NCBI GenBank assembly: GCA_003241485.1
Contig: QFQD01000014.1
Span: 23,092 to 87,091, forward strand
Reading direction: 5' to 3'
DNA from: Ancylobacter novellus
GTDB taxonomy: Bacteria; Pseudomonadota; Alphaproteobacteria; Rhizobiales; Xanthobacteraceae
DNA: 64,000 bases
The notes below the pieces were generated by a model. That model was not told the origin of the DNA. It saw only the letters and a list, made by a program, of their open reading frames with translations, and did no database searches. This document shows, in pieces, positions 23,653 to 31,766 of this stretch; positions within the stretch are counted from its first letter, which is position 1, and the number at the start of each line of letters is the position of its first letter. The position numbers were made by a program, and so were the translations under genes.

Positions 23653-25673
23653 GCCGCCCCCTTTGCACGGCTGCCGGGCATGACGAGGGAGACGCGGGCG
23701 CTCGCCGCCAGTCCCTGCGGACGGAAGACGATGAGCACGATCAACACCACGCCGAGCAGCGCAAAGCGGGTCTCGGGATAAGCCTGCACGAAGGGCAGAT
23801 CGAGTGCGAGCTGGAGGAAGACGATCCAGATCAGCGCGCCGACGAACGGGCCGAGGAACGTGCCGAGCCCGCCCAGCACCACCAGCATCAGCAGCAGGAT
23901 ATTTTCGAACAGGCTGAAATTCAGCGGGCTGATATATTGCTGGGAGTGGGCATAGAACACGCCGACGAAGCCGCCGATGAAGCCGCTGGCGGCATAGGCA
24001 TAGAGCTTGTAGCGCGCCGTCGGCACGCCCATCGCCTCGGCGGCTTCCTCATCCTCGCGGATCGCGACCCAGGCACGCCCGACATAGGAGCGCACCACCC
24101 GCGCTATGGCGAACACCACCACCGCCGCCAGCGCCAGCGCGAAAAAGAACTGCGCGCGCGGCGAGCTGAGCGGAATGCCGAACAGATCGGGGGAGGGGAT
24201 GCCGCGAATGCCCATCGGGCCGTTGGTCAGGTCGATCCAGTTGATCGCCACCACGCGCACGATCTCGCCGAAGCCGAGCGTCATGATGGCGAGGTAGTCG
24301 CCGCGCAGCTTCAGCGTCGGCGTGCCGAGCAGCACGGCGAACCCGGCGGCGAGCAGGCCGGCGAGCGGCAGGTTGAGATAGAGCAGCCACCAGATCGTGT
24401 CCGGCGCGACGCCGTAGCCATCCTTCAGCACCAGAACGAACAGGATGGAGGTGAAATAGGCGCCGACCGCCCAGAAGGCGACGAAGCCGAGGTCGAGCAG
24501 GCCGGCAAAGCCGACGATCACGTTGAGACCGCTCGCCAGCATGCCATAGATCACCACCATGGTGAGGATGCGCAGCCAGTAATCGGACGGCATCAGCCAG
24601 CCCAGCAGGGCGGCCACCGCAAGCAGGGCGAAGGCCGTTCCCGGCCCGGCGGTGGCCGAGCGCGCAAGCACGGCATCGAGCTTTGCGAAGATGGACTGCA
24701 CCCATCCGCCGGCGAACTCCGACGCGCCGCCGAGCAGGCTACCCCGGCCGGCGGAGTTCAGCTCGGGCTTTCCGAGCAGGCCCTGCGGGCGCAGATAGAG
24801 CAGGCCGACCAGCAGCACGAAACTGATGGCGTCCTTCCAGGCGGTGCCGTTCGGCAGATAGCCGGAACCCAGCGCCTCGACGAGCCCGAGGATGAGCCCA
24901 CCAAGCGCCGCGCCGGGGATGGACCCGATGCCGCCGAGCACGGCAGCGGTCAGCGCCTTCAGGCCGGGCATAAATCCCATGCTGGAATGGGCGAAACCGT
25001 AGGTCTGCGCATAGAGGAGCCCCGCCAGCGCCGCGAAACCCGAGCCGATGGCGAAAGCGGCCGCGACGACGCGGTTCACGGGGATGCCGACGAGGAGCGC
25101 GGCGGTCTGGTCCTCCGCGCTGGCGCGCATCGCCCGGCCGAGCGAGGAGCGGGCGATGAACAGCGACAGCCCGGCCATGGCGATGACGGCGGTCGCCATC
25201 ACCACGAGGTCCATCACCGAGAGATAGATGGAATCGAACAGCACCACCGGCGGCAGGGTCGCGAGGTAGAATTCGGGAAAGCGCAGTTCCTCGGCGCCCC
25301 AAAGCGTCTGCGCGAGGCTCTGCAGCACGACCGAGACGGCGATGGAGGTAATGAGCGGGGCAAGGCGCGGCGCGTGGCGCAGCGGACGGTAGGCGACGCG
25401 GTCGACCAGGACGCCGATCAACGCGGTGAGGACAATGGCGCCGAGCGCGGCGATGGGCAGCGAGAAGCCGGGCATCGGGACCATCACCCCGGCGAGCCGC
25501 ACCTCCGGCAGCATCAGCGAAGTGGTGATGAAGGCGCCGAGCATGAACAGCTCGCCGAAGGCGAAGTTCACCAGGCGCACCACGCCATAGACCAGAGTGA
25601 ACGCCACCGCCGTGAGCGCATAGACCGCGCCGAGCACCAGGCCGTTCGCCAGCAACTGTCCAAAATAATCCAT
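23649..25673 (-). CDS. Fused LivH-LivM permease of a branched-chain amino-acid-type ABC importer
   Basis: One polypeptide of 674 residues carries both inner-membrane permeases that are usually separate. Residues 1 to about 290 are LivH-like (LVLGAVYALTAVAFTLVYGV, RAMRASAEDQTAALLVGI, AVLGGIGSIPGAALGG); after a linker of about 50 residues that is rich in glycine and alanine, residues 345-674 are LivM-like (LNVIVGFAGLLDLGFVAFWA, LKLRGDYLAIMTLGFGEIVR, WVAIREDEEAAEAMGV, VLGGLGTFLGPFVGA). Fusions of this kind occur in several proteobacterial lineages. Two adjacent ATG codons start the frame; the second, at 25673, sits at a better distance from the GAGGA ribosome site. Its gene follows the binding-protein gene across a stem-loop. 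Confidence 0.92.
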   Translation of the reverse strand: MDYFGQLLANGLVLGAVYALTAVAFTLVYGVVRLVNFAFGELFMLGAFITTSLMLPEVRLAGVMVPMPGFSLPIAALGAIVLTALIGVLVDRVAYRPLRHAPRLAPLITSIAVSVVLQSLAQTLWGAEELRFPEFYLATLPPVVLFDSIYLSVMDLVVMATAVIAMAGLSLFIARSSLGRAMRASAEDQTAALLVGIPVNRVVAAAFAIGSGFAALAGLLYAQTYGFAHSSMGFMPGLKALTAAVLGGIGSIPGAALGGLILGLVEALGSGYLPNGTAWKDAISFVLLVGLLYLRPQGLLGKPELNSAGRGSLLGGASEFAGGWVQSIFAKLDAVLARSATAGPGTAFALLAVAALLGWLMPSDYWLRILTMVVIYGMLASGLNVIVGFAGLLDLGFVAFWAVGAYFTSILFVLVLKDGYGVAPDTIWWLLYLNLPLAGLLAAGFAVLLGTPTLKLRGDYLAIMTLGFGEIVRVVAINWIDLTNGPMGIRGIPSPDLFGIPLSSPRAQFFFALALAAVVVFAIARVVRSYVGRAWVAIREDEEAAEAMGVPTARYKLYAYAASGFIGGFVGVFYAHSQQYISPLNFSLFENILLLMLVVLGGLGTFLGPFVGALIWIVFLQLALDLPFVQAYPETRFALLGVVLIVLIVFRPQGLAASARVSLVMPGSRAKGAA

Positions 25674-25690
25674 CATTCCTCACGCAGCAA

Positions 25691-25729
25691 AGCGTAGCCC
25701 GGTCGGTGCGTCACCACCCGGGCTACGCT
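25691..25729. terminator. Perfect 12-bp stem-loop between the binding-protein and permease genes
   Basis: AGCGTAGCCCGG (25691-25702) and its exact complement CCGGGCTACGCT (25718-25729) flank a 15-base loop. On the minus transcript only three T follow, so it is probably an attenuator or an RNA-stabilising hairpin that raises binding-protein output over the permease, as known for other ABC operons. On the plus strand it is followed by five T. Confidence 0.6.
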
Positions 25730-25740
25730 TTTTCACAGGC

Positions 25741-26862
25741 TCATGGCTGCTTCGGCGCGAGGCCGAACTTGCCGTCCTTCACCGCGAGGAAGTACAGCGC
25801 GCCGGAGCGGTCGCCGCTGGGATCGAACGAGGTCGGGCCGGTGACGCCGGGCACGCCCTTCAGCTTGCCGAAGGCGGTGTTGAGGCTCTCGCGGGTGACG
25901 GGACCATCCTTGGCGGCGATCTCGACAGCGGCGCCGAGCGCCATGCCGGCGTCATAGCCCAGCGCGGCCCAGGCGCTCGGATCTTCCTTGTAGGCGCCCT
26001 TGTAGGCAGCGAGGAAGGTCTCGGTCGCGGGAGTGGCGACCGCCGGATCGAACATGCCGTACACGATCATGCCTTCCACCGCGCCGCGGCCGAGCTTCAT
26101 CAGCTCGACATTGAGCGCGCCGTCGGTCGAGAGCAGCTGCGCCTGAATGCCCAGCGCGCGGGCCTGTTCCGCGATCTTCGCCGCCTCGGTGTAGAAGCCG
26201 CCGATGAAGATGGCGTCGGGCTTGGCCGAACGCACCTTGGTCAGCAGGGTGCGGAAGTCCTTGGAGCCGAGCAGGTAGGATTCCGAGCCGACGATCTTCG
26301 CGCCATCCTTTGTGGCGGCGTCCGAAAACGCCTTGGCGACGCCGATGCCGTAATCGTCCTGCTGGTTCAGCACATAGATCGACTTCAGCCCCAGCGTCTT
26401 GGCGGCATAGCTGCCCATCATCGAGCCCTGCACCGCATCGGTGAGCACGTTGCGGCGGAAATACGGGCTGACATTGGACAGGGCCGGGCTGGTGACGGCC
26501 GAAGCCAGCACCGGGAGCTTGCACTCGGTGTAGACCGGCACCGCCGCCAGCGCGATGGACGAGAAGGAATAGCCCATCACCACGTCGACATTCTTGTCGG
26601 AGCAGAAGCGCTGGGCGATCAGCACGCCCTCGCGGGCCTCGCCGCGGTCATCCACCGCGTCGATCTTGTAGGTGTTGCCGCCGTTCTTGTTCAGCTCCGC
26701 GACGGCAAGGTCGAGACCCTTGCGCATATTGAGGCCGAAGGCGGCGAAATCGCCGGAGAGCGCGGCGGTGAAGCCGATGGTGATCTCGTCCGCCCGGACC
26801 ATGTTCGGAGAGGCGAGGAGGCCGATGCCGATCACGGCAGCGGCAATGCGGTTGATCGTCAT
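25741..26862 (-). CDS. livK: Branched-chain amino-acid-type ABC transporter substrate-binding protein (LivK)
   Basis: Periplasmic binding protein of 373 residues with a signal peptide (AAAVIGIGLLASPNMVRADE, cleavage likely after residue 24). The type-I fold is marked by ITIGFTAALSGDFAAFG at the mature start, VMGYSFSSIALAAVPVY in the ligand cleft and YVLNQQDDYGIGVAKAF. It captures the substrate for the LivHM fusion. It follows the RidA gene by 75 bases, which include a purine-rich ribosome site, and is separated from the permease by the stem-loop at 25691-25729. The substrate is not deducible from the sequence alone. Confidence 0.93.
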   Translation of the reverse strand: MTINRIAAAVIGIGLLASPNMVRADEITIGFTAALSGDFAAFGLNMRKGLDLAVAELNKNGGNTYKIDAVDDRGEAREGVLIAQRFCSDKNVDVVMGYSFSSIALAAVPVYTECKLPVLASAVTSPALSNVSPYFRRNVLTDAVQGSMMGSYAAKTLGLKSIYVLNQQDDYGIGVAKAFSDAATKDGAKIVGSESYLLGSKDFRTLLTKVRSAKPDAIFIGGFYTEAAKIAEQARALGIQAQLLSTDGALNVELMKLGRGAVEGMIVYGMFDPAVATPATETFLAAYKGAYKEDPSAWAALGYDAGMALGAAVEIAAKDGPVTRESLNTAFGKLKGVPGVTGPTSFDPSGDRSGALYFLAVKDGKFGLAPKQP

Positions 26863-26937
26863 GCGAGGTTCCTCTGGAAGGAGATCGCGCGTTTGCCGCG
26901 CTCAGGCTTGGAAGGCACGAAGCGACCGGGGTGCGCG

Positions 26938-27432
26938 CTAGTGGAGTTCCACCGTCACCCAGGTCTCGAAGCAATAGTCATCCGCCAGCGACATGACGCC
27001 GATGGAGGCCCGGCCGCCGACACCGATTTCCGGCCCGAACACCTGCTCGAACAGGTCCGACAGGCCACTGGCAACCAGATGGGGCTGGGTGAAGGCGGGA
27101 TCGCAGGCGATGAAGTTGAGCGAGCGCACGAGGCCCTTCACCTTGTCGAGATCGCCGACCGCGTCCCTTATGCAGCCCAGGCAGTTGAGCGCCGTCAGCC
27201 GCGCGGCCTGGTAGCCCTCCTCGACGGTGACATCGCGCCCGAGGCGGCCAGGAAACAGGACCTTGCCCTGCGCATCGACGCCGGCGGTCTGGCCGGACAG
27301 GAACAGCAGCTTGTCGCTGATATAGTGCGGCTTCATCTTGCCGTAGAGCTTGCCGTAATAGGCATCGCCCCCGCCGGCGCTGGGAATGGTGAGGCCGAGT
27401 TCGGCCGCGCGCCGTGTTGCCGATAGTGCCAT
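26938..27432 (-). CDS. RidA/YjgF-family protein
   Basis: Small enamine/imine deaminase-family protein of 164 residues, first gene of the catabolic operon. It has the longer form of the RidA domain seen in the YjgH/TdcF-like groups: AAELGLTIPSAGGGDAYY at the N terminus, LLFLSGQTAGVDAQGKVLFP, then LTALNCLGCIRDAVGDLDKVKG and the late GRASIGVMSLADDYCFETWVTVELH where the ligand-binding arginine (GRASIGV) sits. It may remove a reactive imine formed during the pathway. The start at 27432 is preceded by AGGAGAG; the ATG at 27450 is an alternative. Its promoter region contains a perfect LysR-type inverted repeat. Confidence 0.88.
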   Translation of the reverse strand: MALSATRRAAELGLTIPSAGGGDAYYGKLYGKMKPHYISDKLLFLSGQTAGVDAQGKVLFPGRLGRDVTVEEGYQAARLTALNCLGCIRDAVGDLDKVKGLVRSLNFIACDPAFTQPHLVASGLSDLFEQVFGPEIGVGGRASIGVMSLADDYCFETWVTVELH

Positions 27433-27511
27433 TTGCGGCTCTCCTGACATCTTGTTTGGTGCCTGATCTCCCTTTGAATTTGTCCCTGCGTCAAACAGGA
27501 AGTGGGTGATA

Positions 27512-27534
27512 GGCTATAAAGCAAAGTTATAGCC
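27512..27534. promoter_or_regulatory. Perfect 8-bp inverted repeat with T-N11-A core, probable LysR operator
   Basis: GGCTATAA (27512-27519) and TTATAGCC (27527-27534) surround a 7-base spacer, and the inner TAA...TTA fits the T-N11-A rule for LysR-type binding sites. It lies about 80 bases upstream of the RidA start, the correct place for an activator site of the long catabolic operon. The adjacent LysR gene is the natural candidate to bind it. Confidence 0.65.
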
Positions 27535-27677
27535 TGCCTCTTCGGCACACCGTCGGCGGATGCCGGTGCCGGGCGTGTGCGCGTGTTCCCGTCGTGCGGC
27601 AAGCGCGGTGACGCGGGTGCCGTCCGGCGTGCCCTAAGTTTGGGCTGCCAACTGGCCGGTTGCCCTTCGCTTCAGCT

Positions 27678-28547
27678 TCAACGTCCGAGCGGGTTTACGA
27701 GGTCCGGCGCGAGAACCGCCCGAAATCGCTCCATGAAGGCAACCGCGATGCGCGAGGGCGGCCGCGTTCGCGGGCGGAACATGCCGAACCGATAGGGCAC
27801 GATCGGCCGGAACGGGCGGGCGACGAGGCCCATGCCTTCAAAGAAGCGCGCCGTCGCAGGATCGACCAGCGTCACCGCGCCGAGCTGCTTCACCAGCGCG
27901 CAGGCCGTGCCGAAGAACTCCACCTCCGCCACCACGTTCCAATGCGCATGCGCCTCGAAGAAGGCTTCGGCGGCGGCGATATGGGTGATGTGTTCGGGAA
28001 ACAGCGTCACGAAGGGCACGGCATCGAGATGGCTGGGGCTGATGACCACCTCGCGCGCCAGCGGATGATCCTCCGGCATGACGCACATGCACGCCACCTC
28101 GAACAGTTCGAGCGAGGCGACGTGAATGTCGATCGGCAGCTCCGCGAAGCCGACGTCGAAGGCGCCGATCGTGCCCAGATCGCGGACGGCATAGGAGGAA
28201 CGGGTGATGAAGCGGGCGGTGGCGCCGGCATTCTCGTTCAGTACATCGGCGACGATGGGCGGCAGGAGATAGGTGGCCAGACCGGGAGGGCTGGCGAGCA
28301 GCAGCGTCGCTGAGGACAGGCCTTTCAGATTTCTGGAGATGGCAAGCGTCCGGTCCATCGCATCGAGCGTGCGCACGATGGCGGCGAAGAAGGTCTCCGC
28401 CTCGGCCGTCGCCTCCAGCCGGCCGTGGGCACGGTGGAACAGCTGCACCCCGATCTCGTCCTCCAGCCGCGCGATCAGATTGCTGATCGCCGGCTGCGAC
28501 TTGCGCAGCACGGCGGCGCGGAACGCTTCGAGGTGACGGGTATCCAT
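27678..28547 (-). CDS. LysR-family regulator with an internal deletion in the DNA-binding domain
   Basis: LysR-type protein of 289 residues from ATG 28547. The N terminus reads MDTRHLEAFRAAVLRKSQPA then ISNLIARLEDEIGVQLFHRA. In intact family members about 15 residues, covering the end of helix 1 and the turn into helix 2 (the GS-x-x-x-AA region), lie between FRA and the VLRKSQPAIS recognition helix. Here they are missing in frame, and the total length is about that much shorter than usual. The recognition helix, wing and the whole effector domain (LLASPPGLATYLLPPIVADV, VCMCVMPEDHPLAREVV-like region) look normal. It ends 245 bases upstream of the RidA operon, in the same direction. DNA binding may be impaired; alternatively the assembly lost 45 bases. 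Confidence 0.85.
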   Translation of the reverse strand: MDTRHLEAFRAAVLRKSQPAISNLIARLEDEIGVQLFHRAHGRLEATAEAETFFAAIVRTLDAMDRTLAISRNLKGLSSATLLLASPPGLATYLLPPIVADVLNENAGATARFITRSSYAVRDLGTIGAFDVGFAELPIDIHVASLELFEVACMCVMPEDHPLAREVVISPSHLDAVPFVTLFPEHITHIAAAEAFFEAHAHWNVVAEVEFFGTACALVKQLGAVTLVDPATARFFEGMGLVARPFRPIVPYRFGMFRPRTRPPSRIAVAFMERFRAVLAPDLVNPLGR

Positions 28548-28792
28548 CGGGTAACGCACTCGGATTGATGACGGCGGGCACCGTCGGCGAAGCCATCAGC
28601 GACCCACTATGGGTAACCGCCATCGCGGTGAAAATACACGGAGGGGCGCCGCTACTCCGACCCCATGTCGGTGATCCGCCGGTTCGCGTGTGGTCTGCGG
28701 CTGTCAGGCAGGACATCGCGTACGCCTCTCGCCCTGTCAAACGCCAAGGCCGGGGGCGCGTGCTCCCGGCCTTTCCTTTCGGCCCGTGGTCG
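28548..28792. other. Intergenic region upstream of the LysR gene
   Basis: About 245 bases with no supported gene. It should hold the promoter of the LysR gene and the transcript end of the Spy-like gene; a stem-loop at 28746-28773 fits the latter. No phased repeats or further inverted repeats were noticed. Confidence 0.5.
28746..28773 (-). terminator. Stem-loop terminator downstream of the Spy-like gene
   Basis: AAGGCCGGG (28746-28754) pairs perfectly with CCCGGCCTT (28765-28773) around a 10-base loop, about 20 bases beyond the stop of the Spy-like gene. The T-run is better on the plus strand (CTTTCCTTT), so it may act in both directions. Confidence 0.6.
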
Positions 28793-29377
28793 TCAAAGCG
28801 GCACGCCGGTAGCCTCGCCACGCCGCCATTCGAGGAAGTGGACGATCCGCTCGACCAGCTTCGCCTGCATCTGTCTCGCCATGTTCAACTGCTCGGGCGT
28901 CAGCACCGCCTTGAGCCTGGAGACGGCCTCCTGGAGCGCGCGGGCCTTCTCCGCCCGCTCGATCGCCGCGCTGGCAATGTCCTGCGCCAGATCGAAGGCC
29001 TGCGCGTCCGCACGCTTCTCCTTGTTCCGCCAGCGTTCCAGCCGCTCGCCCGAGGGCAGCAGGGCAATGAGCGCTGTCGTGTAGCCGCGCCAGGCATCCA
29101 TCTGGTCGGTGCGGATGCCGAGTGCGGTCTCCTGTGCCGAGAGCAGCAGCCCGGCCAGGAGCCGAACGGCGGTCGTATCGAAGGTGCGTTCGGGCTCTTC
29201 CACAAATGGCCCCTCGGGGCAGCCCCAGGGGCCGGCGGCCTGAGCGGCAGCCGCCGGCGCTCCTGTCCTATCCTGAGCGATGCCGGGCGTCGGAACAGCG
29301 CCTGCCGTGACGAGGGCGAAGACGGCGGCGCCGCCGGCGATGCGGGCGGTCCGGGTGGAGGGAAGGGGTGTTCTCAT
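28793..29377 (-). CDS. Spy/CpxP-like periplasmic protein
   Basis: Secreted helical protein of 194 residues. A signal peptide is clear (hydrophobic AGGAAVFALVTAGAVPTPGIA, cleavage near residue 34). The mature part is mostly charged helix and contains a late LKAVLTPEQLNMARQMQAKL stretch, matching the LTxxQ repeat of Spy/CpxP chaperone-like proteins, with an earlier related helix around ALGIRTDQMDAWRGYTTALI. Such proteins respond to envelope or metal stress and can dampen sensor kinases. It lies directly downstream of a sensor kinase and response regulator gene pair on the same strand, 82 bases after the kinase stop, so it is a likely regulated target or accessory of that system. Confidence 0.75.
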   Translation of the reverse strand: MRTPLPSTRTARIAGGAAVFALVTAGAVPTPGIAQDRTGAPAAAAQAAGPWGCPEGPFVEEPERTFDTTAVRLLAGLLLSAQETALGIRTDQMDAWRGYTTALIALLPSGERLERWRNKEKRADAQAFDLAQDIASAAIERAEKARALQEAVSRLKAVLTPEQLNMARQMQAKLVERIVHFLEWRRGEATGVPL

Positions 29378-29459
29378 GTCTCACGTCCTTTGCTGTTGAG
29401 GAGCAGCAAGGGTGAGCGGGCCAGGTGTCGCCGCTCGAACGGCGGCATGTCGATTTGTA

Positions 29460-30785
29460 TCAGGCCGGCCTTTCCACCCGGGGCAGCGTGACCCGAACGG
29501 CAAGGCCACCCGAGGGGGAGGTGCCGAGTTCGATGCTGCCGCGATGCCGCTCGACCAGCCGGCGGACGATGGTCAGGCCGAGGCCCGTCCCGCCGCTGTC
29601 GCGGTTGCGCGAGGCTTCCAGTCGGTGGAACGGCTCGAAGACGCGCTCACGCTCCTCGGCCGGAATGCCGGGGCCGTCATCCTCAATGACCAGAACCGCC
29701 TGCGTACCGTCGGTCTCGATGCCGGCGAAGGCACGCTCGCCATAGCGCAACGCATTGTCGACGAGGTTGGCGATGACACGGGCGAGCGCCTTGTCGCCCA
29801 TCGCGACACATATCGGGCGGTCCGGCACGTCGAGCACGACACGCGTGCCGCTCTGCTCGGCCACGTAGCGGCGCAGCGCGGCGGCGAGGTCGGCGCAGGT
29901 GGGCTCCGCCGGAGCGAAGGATTCCTGCGCGAAGTCGAGCGTGTCCTCGACAAGTGCCTGCATGGCCTCGACATCGGCGATGGCGCCGGCCCGGTGGCGG
30001 CTCTCCGGCATCATCTCCACCCGCAGCCGCAGGCGGGTCAGGTACGTGCGCAGATCATGCGAGATCGCCCCGAGCGTGAGGGTCCGGTTGCGCACCAAAG
30101 CGGCGATGCGCTCCTGCATCGCGTTCACCGCGCGGATGAGCGTGCGAAGCTCCGGCGCACCGCGCTCGGGGATCGCGACAGGCTCGACGTGCTCGCCGAC
30201 CCTGTCGACCTCGCCGGCGAGACGCGTGATGGGCCTCATCTCGCGTGCGACCGCGGCCAGCGCGGCCAGAGCGACGAGGATGCCCAACATGCCGACGAAG
30301 AAGCCGATGGGCACGCCGAGCAGCCGGACGGTGACGCGGTCCTTGATGTCGAGCCAGAGATAGCCGCCCTCGGCGAGCTCGACATAGACGCTGAGCGTGT
30401 CGCCGCGCCCGTCTTCACTGGGCCCGTCGAGGCGCACCAGCACCTGCCGTCCCTGCGCGCCGCGCAGCGCCAGTGCGGTCCGGATGGAACGCTCGATCCG
30501 TCCGACACCCTGCAGGGCGTCAAGATCTTTGGGGAGGGCGGGAATGATCGTGGCGGTGCGGCCGTTCTCGCTGAAGGCCTCCAGCAATGCGGGCCGAAGA
30601 TCAGCCGGCACTCTATCGACCAGTAGCGCCAGTGACGCGATCTGCCGCGGCAGCGAGGGCGGCGCCTCGCCGAGCGACCGGCGCTCCTCGCCCGCACCGA
30701 AATAGAAGAAGAGTGCGAGCAGCTGGATGGCGAACAGCGCCACCGCGACGATGAGGATGATGCGGGCGAGCAGGCCAAGACGCAT
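29460..30785 (-). CDS. Membrane sensor histidine kinase (EnvZ/CpxA-like)
   Basis: Inner-membrane kinase of 441 residues. A first helix (about 7-27) and a second (about 158-180, LLGVPIGFFVGMLGILVALA) bracket a periplasmic sensor of about 130 residues without a recognised fold. A HAMP linker follows, then the phosphoacceptor motif GAISHDLRTYLTRLRLRVEM, N box NLVDNALRYGERA, G1 EDDGPGIPAEER, F box FEPFHRL and G2 GGTGLGLTIVRRLVERH. The response regulator gene precedes it by 11 bases in the same operon. Neighbouring Spy-like and export genes suggest an envelope or toxic-compound signal. Confidence 0.93.
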   Translation of the reverse strand: MRLGLLARIILIVAVALFAIQLLALFFYFGAGEERRSLGEAPPSLPRQIASLALLVDRVPADLRPALLEAFSENGRTATIIPALPKDLDALQGVGRIERSIRTALALRGAQGRQVLVRLDGPSEDGRGDTLSVYVELAEGGYLWLDIKDRVTVRLLGVPIGFFVGMLGILVALAALAAVAREMRPITRLAGEVDRVGEHVEPVAIPERGAPELRTLIRAVNAMQERIAALVRNRTLTLGAISHDLRTYLTRLRLRVEMMPESRHRAGAIADVEAMQALVEDTLDFAQESFAPAEPTCADLAAALRRYVAEQSGTRVVLDVPDRPICVAMGDKALARVIANLVDNALRYGERAFAGIETDGTQAVLVIEDDGPGIPAEERERVFEPFHRLEASRNRDSGGTGLGLTIVRRLVERHRGSIELGTSPSGGLAVRVTLPRVERPA

Positions 30786-30796
30786 GGCGATCCGCC

Positions 30797-31516
30797 TCAG
30801 GCCTCGCGCACATCGGCCGAGAACAGATAGCCGACATTGCGCACGGTGGTGATGGGTTGCGCGGCCTCGCCGAGGCCCTGTGAGAGCTTGCTGCGCAGCC
30901 GTGAGACGGTGACGTCGATGGTGCGGTCGAACGGATCACCGCCCGGGCGCCCGCGTGTCCAGTCGAGCAACTGGTCGCGCGAGAGCACGCGGCCGGGCCG
31001 TTCGAGAAAGCAGGTGAGAAGATCGAACTCGGCGGTGGTGAGGTTCACCCGCTGCCCGCTGCTGTCCACCACCGTGCGCGCGTCGAGGTCGGCCACCAGT
31101 CCGGCGAAGCGCCGCCGCCGCCGCTCCGGCATGCCGGTGGACAAGGGCCCCGACGCACGGCGCAGCAGGGAGCGGATGCGCGCCAGCAATTCACGCGGGT
31201 TGAACGGCTTGCCGAGATAATCGTCGGCGCCGATCTCAAGCCCGACGATGCGGTCGATGTCGTCCTGCTTGGCGGTCAGCATGAGGATCGGCACACGGCT
31301 CTTCACCCGCAGCCGCCGGCAGATCGACAGCCCGTCCTCGCCCGGCAGCATGATGTCGAGGATGATGAGGTCGGGCATGCCGCGCATCAACGCCCGGTCC
31401 ATCAGCGCCCCGCTGGCAACCGCCTCGACGTCGTAGCCCTCGCCGCCGAGAAAATCGACGAGCAGGCTGCGGATGTCGCGGTCGTCCTCGACCAGAAGCA
31501 GACGTGCGGCTGTCAT
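30797..31516 (-). CDS. OmpR-family DNA-binding response regulator
   Basis: Two-component regulator of 239 residues. The receiver domain shows LLLVEDDRDIRSLLVDFL, the phosphoacceptor aspartate in LIILDIMLPGEDGLSICR, and the lysine in DYLGKPFNPRELLARI. The C-terminal winged helix contains LTTAEFDLLTCFLERPGRVL and the recognition segment DPFDRTIDVTVSRLRSKL, followed by ITTVRNVGYLFS. The ATG at 31516 begins the receiver domain; a longer reading frame upstream is unrelated. It diverges from the cysteine-rich protein and exporter genes, with a 14-bp inverted repeat in the intervening region that it might bind. Confidence 0.95.
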   Translation of the reverse strand: MTAARLLLVEDDRDIRSLLVDFLGGEGYDVEAVASGALMDRALMRGMPDLIILDIMLPGEDGLSICRRLRVKSRVPILMLTAKQDDIDRIVGLEIGADDYLGKPFNPRELLARIRSLLRRASGPLSTGMPERRRRRFAGLVADLDARTVVDSSGQRVNLTTAEFDLLTCFLERPGRVLSRDQLLDWTRGRPGGDPFDRTIDVTVSRLRSKLSQGLGEAAQPITTVRNVGYLFSADVREA

Positions 31517-31691
31517 GGCACTGGCATGACAGCGGCGAGGAAGCCGCGCAAGCCGGGCGGCAGGCGTCGATACAAACTGCAACAAAAAGCCCGTGCGCCG
31601 AGACACGTCCGCAAAACGCCCCGGTGATGATCCCACCGCCGCCGGATACGCCGCATCCCCTTCCGGCGGCGCAGCGGGCATGTGCCCGCTT

Positions 31692-31741
31692 CCATGGAGC
31701 CCGTCAGGGTCAGTCGCCCCACGCCCGGACGGGCTCCATGG
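31692..31741. repeat. Perfect 14-bp inverted repeat in the divergent promoter region
   Basis: CCATGGAGCCCGTC (31692-31705) and its exact complement GACGGGCTCCATGG (31728-31741) are separated by 22 bases. The element lies between the response regulator gene and the divergent cysteine-rich protein gene, ending 25 bases before that start. It is longer than needed for an OmpR-type site, which is normally a direct repeat, and no T-run follows, so its role is open: operator, transcript hairpin, or small mobile-element remnant. Confidence 0.6.
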
Positions 31742-31766
31742 ATTTCCTCGCGCAGGAGCTGACAAG

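Noticed and set aside
23634..25697. Plus-strand open frame opposite the LivHM fusion
   Set aside because: Composition is rich in Gln, Glu, His and Arg with no helix pattern or motif; it is the complement of membrane-helix codons.
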